A stretch of 64,000 nucleotides of DNA, taken from contig NZ_JONJ01000003.1 in the NCBI RefSeq assembly GCF_000711825.1, positions 62,001 through 126,000 of the forward strand. The letters are read 5' to 3'. Each line of letters starts with the position of its first letter. The stretch's first letter is position 1. The position numbers and the translations under genes were made by a program. Source of the stretch: [Clostridium] aminophilum DSM 10710. Lineage in GTDB: Bacteria; Bacillota; Clostridia; Lachnospirales; Lachnospiraceae. This document shows positions 60,014 through 64,000 of this stretch, piece after piece. The notes beneath the pieces are model-generated. The model had not been told where the DNA came from, made no database searches, and was given only the letters and a program-made list of their open reading frames with translations.

Positions 60014-60442
60014 ATGTTTCAGTATGTATGGCCGATTTCGCTGGTGATTCTGGCCAATGTGGTGTATCAGATCTGCGCAAAGTCTGTGCCGAAAGAACTG
60101 AATCCCTTCGCGGCCTTGACGGTGACGTATCTCATCGGAGCCATGGTCAGCGCGGTTCTGTTTTTTGCGGTCGGAAAGAACGGTTCCCTGATCCGGGAAT
60201 ACGGAAAACTGAATTGGGCTCCGTTTGTTCTGGGGCTTTTTATTGTCGGCCTGGAAACCGGATGGATCTATGCCTATAAAGCCGGCTGGCAGGTCAGTTC
60301 CGGCTTTATTGTTCAGAGCTCAGTCCTTTCCGTTGTATTGCTTGCGGTTGGGTATTTCCTGTTCCATGAGACGATTACCTGGAATAAAATCGTCGGCGTC
60401 GTGATCTGCCTGATCGGGCTTGGGTTTATCAACTACAGATAA
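60014..60442 (+). CDS. Half-size EamA/DMT-type small membrane transporter
   Basis: 142 residues; ATG at 60014 behind ATGGAGGAAAAAAG. About five membrane segments in the style of one EamA repeat: LVILANVVYQICAKS, LTVTYLIGAMVSAVLFF, and VQSSVLSVVLLAVGYFLFHETITWNKIVGVVICLIGLGFI. The last is the typical EamA ending (ExxT..xxxG..LIxxGv). Single-repeat forms work as dimers. The substrate is unknown. Confidence 0.82.
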   Translation: MFQYVWPISLVILANVVYQICAKSVPKELNPFAALTVTYLIGAMVSAVLFFAVGKNGSLIREYGKLNWAPFVLGLFIVGLETGWIYAYKAGWQVSSGFIVQSSVLSVVLLAVGYFLFHETITWNKIVGVVICLIGLGFINYR

Positions 60443-60954
60443 CGTGATTCTCAGTAGAAAGTCTGGAATTGATCCGGGAGTGGAAGTCCGTTTGAGAAGG
60501 CTGCTTGCCTGCGGATGAGCAGATCAGAATCCCGGCGATCATAACGATGGTGCCGGCGGTCATAAAGGAAAACATCAGAATTTTGCCCGTCCGCTGCATC
60601 TCCTTTGGCTTGGGATCCTCGGCAGTGCCGGAAAGAACAAGCCCCAGCGGCTGCACCGATATAAGAAAAGATAAAGTCTCCTGCAGCAAGCGCGACCCCT
60701 TCCATGGGTATTTTGGCGATCGGATGAAAGGCCTGGATAAGAACAAATGTCATTACGGCGAGTATCATGATCACGATCGGTTCCATGATTCGACAGGTGC
60801 GCAGCGTATCTCGCGCCTGTCTGACCAGTTCCGGATTGCGGCAGAGTTTATCATCGTTCAGAATGGCCCGGTTTCGGCCGGCAGTATTCAGAAGAATGAA
60901 GCCCCAGACGGAAGCGACAATAATCCACGGGATACAGAAAATGATTTCAAACAT
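60429..60954 (-). pseudogene. Frameshifted small membrane protein
   Basis: A minus-strand gene starting at ATG 60954 (AAGGAGT upstream) encodes a membrane segment IPWIIVASVWGFILLN, a loop, and IMILAVMTFVLIQAF, then VALAAGDFIFSYIGAAAG. At that point the frame must shift to continue with LVLSGTAEDPKPKEMQRTGK and a last membrane segment FMTAGTIVMIAGILIC. Removing one G from the GGGG run at 60642-60645 (CCCC on the plus strand) gives a continuous protein of about 175 residues. The family is not recognised. It may be a true frameshift mutation, a sequencing error, or slippage. Its end overlaps the end of the EamA-type gene by 14 nt. Confidence 0.6.
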
Positions 60955-61103
60955 GATTGGTGATACTCCTTCCAGCTGTACAGGGCGTTGTTTTGCCTCG
61001 GGCACAGCAACTTTGATTATAGTACGGAGGACCAGACTTGTCATCCGGCGGAAGAGATACGTAAGGATCGTGAAAACCTGTTGGACAATGAGGAAATATT
61101 GCC

Positions 61104-61325
61104 ATGACTTTAAAAATAAGCAGATGGATATTAAAGGTTAACGGCATTCTTGCTTTACTGTGTGGTGCTTTTAGAAGCGTTTTGGGCGTAACAGGAACTA
61201 TCGGTTTTCGCCTGCTTGCCGGCAAAACAGCGGATGTTACGCTGTTTTCTGTCATTTTTTCAGGCGCTGCGGTGTGGAGTATTTCGGGAATCATCGGCAT
61301 GACAGACAGAATGGTACCGGGATAA
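61104..61325 (+). CDS. Small two-helix membrane protein
   Basis: 73 residues; ATG at 61104 with GAGGAAA upstream. Two predicted membrane helices (ILKVNGILALLCGAF; VTLFSVIFSGAAVWSISGII). No recognised family. It may be a fragment of a longer protein, because similar small WxLRxxGxLAL-type helices occur in larger membrane proteins. Low confidence that it is expressed. Confidence 0.42.
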   Translation: MTLKISRWILKVNGILALLCGAFRSVLGVTGTIGFRLLAGKTADVTLFSVIFSGAAVWSISGIIGMTDRMVPG

Positions 61326-61408
61326 ATATGAGAATAGCAGGCGATCATAAGACTTGCGCTGCATTTTATCGATGATGCAGAAAGATAATCGTTTTTTGGG
61401 GGGAAGAG

Positions 61409-62473
61409 TTGAATATCAAGGAAAAGCTACTGGGGTATGGTAAGAAAACAATAACGTTGGATGATATTAAGAATTTTTTGAAAATAAGCATAATGGATGA
61501 ACAGAGAGCGTATGAACAGATTTCAGAAATGATAATGGAGGAGATTATTGAACCGGTCAGGTCGTCAGGTAAAAACGGTAATATCAGCTATCCACTGCAC
61601 AAAAAATACAGGATTTTGGTTAAAGAGGAAGGTGATCAAGAAATCATAGACGAAATCAAGCGGCTCCATCCTCTTCTGCTAAGGAGCGGGTATTTATCTG
61701 CCAACCCTATGGAATTCCATAGGAATAGAGACGTTGTGGAAGGCCTTAGTGCCTATCTGTTTAGAGATAATGACGAGACTTTTGTATCCAGAAAAGAGCG
61801 CTCTTTTGAGATATTCGGACATGAAAAAACACTTGATGACGGTCAGGTTAAAGCTTTTTTACGTAAGCTGCAGATTGCCGAGTCAGAGCTGAGATTCTAT
61901 GATACACCCGAGTACTGCTTTCATGATTATATCCCCGTCAGAAGGGACCACATGGTGCTTCTTATCTGTGAGAACAAGGATATCTGGTTTAATATCCGAA
62001 GGTGTATGTTTGAGGATGAAATAAGGAGCCTGTTTGACATAGCAATTGATGGCGTGGTTTATGGCGAAGGCAACAAGGTCTCTGACAGAACAGGAGCTCT
62101 TGAAGAGTATGTTAAGTTCATGGGTAATCCGGATGTAAAATTCTTATACTGGGGAGATATAGACAGAGAAGGTTTTGACATATTCAGAAGAACGAAAGAC
62201 GCCAATGAAAGGCTTGATATATCTTTATTTGTGCCCGGATATAGAAAAATGATAGAAAGAGCAAGGAATATAGAACTTGAGGATAGTCCGTCTTCCAAGA
62301 AACAGGGCATGCGTTTTGACGATCTGCTCAAAGATTTTTCACCCTCAGAGCAGGAATTCCTGATAGACATATTTGAGAATAACAAGCTTATTCCTCAGGA
62401 AATAATATCGTATAAGTATTTGAGAGACTGTATCTTCAATGATGTGGAGGTGAAGCCAGATGCTTCGTTCTGA
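61409..62473 (+). CDS. jetD: Wadjet defence protein JetD (Toprim-type nuclease subunit)
   Basis: 354 residues; TTG start at 61409 with GGGGGGAAG upstream (the next ATG is at 61493). JetD is the DNA-cleaving subunit of the Wadjet anti-plasmid complex, acting with the JetABC SMC complex. The C-terminal JetD_C (DUF2220) domain is seen: [15 protein letters not shown] with the acidic Glu ~188, [11 protein letters not shown], and [17 protein letters not shown] with Asp 250 and Asp 252 of the Toprim-like metal site. The N-terminal ~150 residues are helical, with a winged-helix-like region. The protein is shorter than many JetD. It overlaps the next gene by 14 nt. GC falls here relative to the left side of the window. 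Confidence 0.88.
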   Translation: MNIKEKLLGYGKKTITLDDIKNFLKISIMDEQRAYEQISEMIMEEIIEPVRSSGKNGNISYPLHKKYRILVKEEGDQEIIDEIKRLHPLLLRSGYLSANPMEFHRNRDVVEGLSAYLFRDNDETFVSRKERSFEIFGHEKTLDDGQVKAFLRKLQIAESELRFYDTPEYCFHDYIPVRRDHMVLLICENKDIWFNIRRCMFEDEIRSLFDIAIDGVVYGEGNKVSDRTGALEEYVKFMGNPDVKFLYWGDIDREGFDIFRRTKDANERLDISLFVPGYRKMIERARNIELEDSPSSKKQGMRFDDLLKDFSPSEQEFLIDIFENNKLIPQEIISYKYLRDCIFNDVEVKPDASF

Positions 62474-64000
62474 CATAAAAGAGATGCTTTCGGATTTTCA
62501 GAACAGAATGAAGTTTATTGATATCGTCAGGAGTATTACTGTAACAAGTTATCCGGATGAGATAAAGAAGATGTTTCGTGGAGACTACGATTATATCAAT
62601 AATCTTGTTGTTGCGGTTCTTTTGTATATCAAGGAGCGTACTCTGAGTGACAGGCAGTCATGCACACTCAAGGATATCGCCGGATTTCTTGACAGCATAA
62701 TCCGGATTGTCCCTGACGGATATGAAATTGACACGTATAAACTTGCCGGTTTCATCGTGGTTCATGTTCTTCAGAATAACGGGAAGCTCATTGAATACAA
62801 TACATTCTATGCGGATTCCGAAAGTTTCAGGAAGATGCCAATCCGCCTTGTCAATGAGGAAAAGGGTTCCTATCATCTGACAGACGATGTTTTTGACTTC
62901 CTTTACAGATCGAAAGAGATAGAGTCTGAACTGGATTATTCTGTTACGCGCTTTAAGATGCAGGAATACATGAAGCGTAAGAATTATTCAGAGGCACTCT
63001 CCCAGAGTAGGGAACTGGTTGCACGGCTCCGCAACATGAGTCACAGCATGGATGATTTCATTTTGAGATGCCGTGAAAATATCGCAAAGATAACGGTGGA
63101 TGAGTATGAGAGAATTGTAGGGCAGTTCAGGAGCCTGATGTTTGATGAGCAGAAAGAACTGGAGGAAATACAGAAGAATGCCCGTAAGGAGGCAGAGGCG
63201 ATAAGAAGCGCTCTGGATAATGGCGCAGACACAGAAGAAGCCAGGAAGAACCTGAAAGCCCTGAATGAAATCAATAAAAATCTCGATATTACCATATTGG
63301 AGCAGCGATCCCTCATAAATGCAAAGAGTTCTGTATCGGAAAGCTATAAGCAGATGCTTCGGGACAGTTTTGTGATAAAAAGTTTTGATCGTATGAACTT
63401 TGAACAGGATATCATGGTGAAGCTGAGAATGATGGGAGAGGGTCTGGGGGATGCTGTACACACAATCATGGAGCCGCTGCTTAGTCCGGAATTTGATAAG
63501 AAATTCAGTATCGAAAACTTCTATGCAGCCTGCGGAACGATCAGTAATGAGGAAGAGGACAAGGGACTCAGCATTGATGAAACTGATATAAAAGCTGAGG
63601 AAGCGGGAAAAAAGAGAAACGAAATCTACATGGAGATATGTACGGCTTTTTTTGCATTCCTTCAGAAGGAACGTTTTTTTGAGATAAAAAAGTTCATAAG
63701 ATCCCTGTCAATGGATGAGCTTATGAAATGGAATAAGGAAAGTGCTCTTCCCAATACACTTATGACCATATACCAGAAAAAGGAGATTGATTTTGAGACG
63801 CTTCATGATGATGGGACCCTGTTTGCAAAAGAACCCCTGGGCGAGTTTGACCTTCTCTGGGTTCTCAGCAATATTCCACAGGATTATCTGAAAGTGAAAA
63901 AGATAACATTTTCTACATCTGACCAGAAATTCGAATTTACGGTAGATGATGGGGAAAAGCAGGTGACAATAGAAATGACCAATTTTACAGTTGAGGTGGA
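62460..64000 (+). CDS. Wadjet JetA-like protein (3' truncated by the window end)
   Basis: The frame is open from ATG 62460 (TGGAGG upstream) to the last base, 513 codons, with no stop inside the window. It overlaps the jetD-like gene by 14 nt, so they are co-transcribed. The N-terminus ([35 protein letters not shown]) and a long helical middle ([19 protein letters not shown]) fit the DUF5716/JetA family of Wadjet kleisin-type subunits, although I rely on position and general pattern. JetB, the SMC JetC and possibly others should follow beyond 64000. The gene order here is jetD first, then jetA. Confidence 0.74.
   Translation, partial: MLRSDIKEMLSDFQNRMKFIDIVRSITVTSYPDEIKKMFRGDYDYINNLVVAVLLYIKERTLSDRQSCTLKDIAGFLDSIIRIVPDGYEIDTYKLAGFIVVHVLQNNGKLIEYNTFYADSESFRKMPIRLVNEEKGSYHLTDDVFDFLYRSKEIESELDYSVTRFKMQEYMKRKNYSEALSQSRELVARLRNMSHSMDDFILRCRENIAKITVDEYERIVGQFRSLMFDEQKELEEIQKNARKEAEAIRSALDNGADTEEARKNLKALNEINKNLDITILEQRSLINAKSSVSESYKQMLRDSFVIKSFDRMNFEQDIMVKLRMMGEGLGDAVHTIMEPLLSPEFDKKFSIENFYAACGTISNEEEDKGLSIDETDIKAEEAGKKRNEIYMEICTAFFAFLQKERFFEIKKFIRSLSMDELMKWNKESALPNTLMTIYQKKEIDFETLHDDGTLFAKEPLGEFDLLWVLSNIPQDYLKVKKITFSTSDQKFEFTVDDGEKQVTIEMTNFTVEV

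Noticed and set aside
60947-61348. Minus-strand frame of 133 codons opposite the small two-helix gene
   Set aside because: It lacks a ribosome site and motif, and overlaps the start region of the frameshifted gene.
1-64000. CRISPR arrays, tRNA or rRNA genes, IS elements, prophage
   Set aside because: No regularly spaced repeats, no tRNA T-loop pattern, no rRNA core and no transposase or phage genes were seen on reading both strands.

Overview
The window looks like part of the chromosome of a motile, anaerobic Firmicute of class Clostridia, most probably a Lachnospiraceae. The evidence is a chemotaxis/flagellar cluster with cheD and cheV, two T-box leaders, Gram-positive sigma-A promoters with strong AGGAGG ribosome sites, ScpA/ScpB, a complete six-gene Rnf complex, and a moderately high GC content in most genes. 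The species cannot be fixed from the sequence alone. No tRNA, rRNA, IS element, prophage or CRISPR array was seen.

Layout. 1-6803: end of a chemotaxis/flagellar cluster (partial cheD, cheV, a ComFB-like protein, fliD, fliS, a small export-chaperone-like protein, a nucleotidyltransferase-fold protein). 7031-9981: a GltS-type carrier and an M20 amidohydrolase. 10258-15739: an oligopeptide/dipeptide ABC importer whose two ATPases are fused. 15767-19281: a tryptophan-type ABC importer (trpXYZ) behind a T-box whose specifier reads UGG. 19439-20948: an Ala/Glu-rich membrane-anchored protein and a TauE-type permease. 21259-31790: an amino-sugar operon (nanE, RpiR regulator, permease, oxoprolinase-like protein, ImmA/IrrE-like metalloprotein, FAD oxidoreductase, ROK kinase, nagB, nagA). 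31930-34336 (minus strand): aroA and tyrA. 34598-41237: an EF-G-like GTPase, a CarD-family regulator, leuS behind a Leu T-box, and a small protein that looks like a LeuRS derivative. 41271-47088: a three-gene sensory cassette (unknown protein, propeller-Cache-MFS fusion, SpoIIE-type phosphatase). 47333-53772: metallophosphoesterase, scpA, scpB, dut, TPR lipoprotein, hflX and a sodium symporter. 54322-59695: rnfCDGEAB. 60014-61325: small membrane proteins, one frameshifted. 61409-64000: the start of a Wadjet-type defence locus (jetD, then a jetA-like gene cut by the window end).

How the genes work together. The nanE-to-nagA operon should turn an N-acetylmannosamine-type sugar into fructose-6-phosphate, but it also carries three genes (oxoprolinase-like, HEXXH metalloprotein, FAD oxidoreductase) that the ordinary sialic-acid route does not need, and no NanA lyase is present. 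This is the best candidate in the window for an undescribed pathway. The propeller-Cache-MFS plus phosphatase cassette is the second. The peptide and tryptophan importers, GltS-type carrier, M20 amidohydrolase and NSS symporter suggest an amino-acid-using lifestyle, with Rnf coupling ferredoxin oxidation to an ion gradient.

Two dispersed non-coding repeat families were found by reading. One is a hairpin of about 60 bp in four copies, each at or close behind a transcription terminator. The other is an element of about 95 bp in two copies (upstream of fliD and nagB) whose hairpin shows a compensatory base-pair change.
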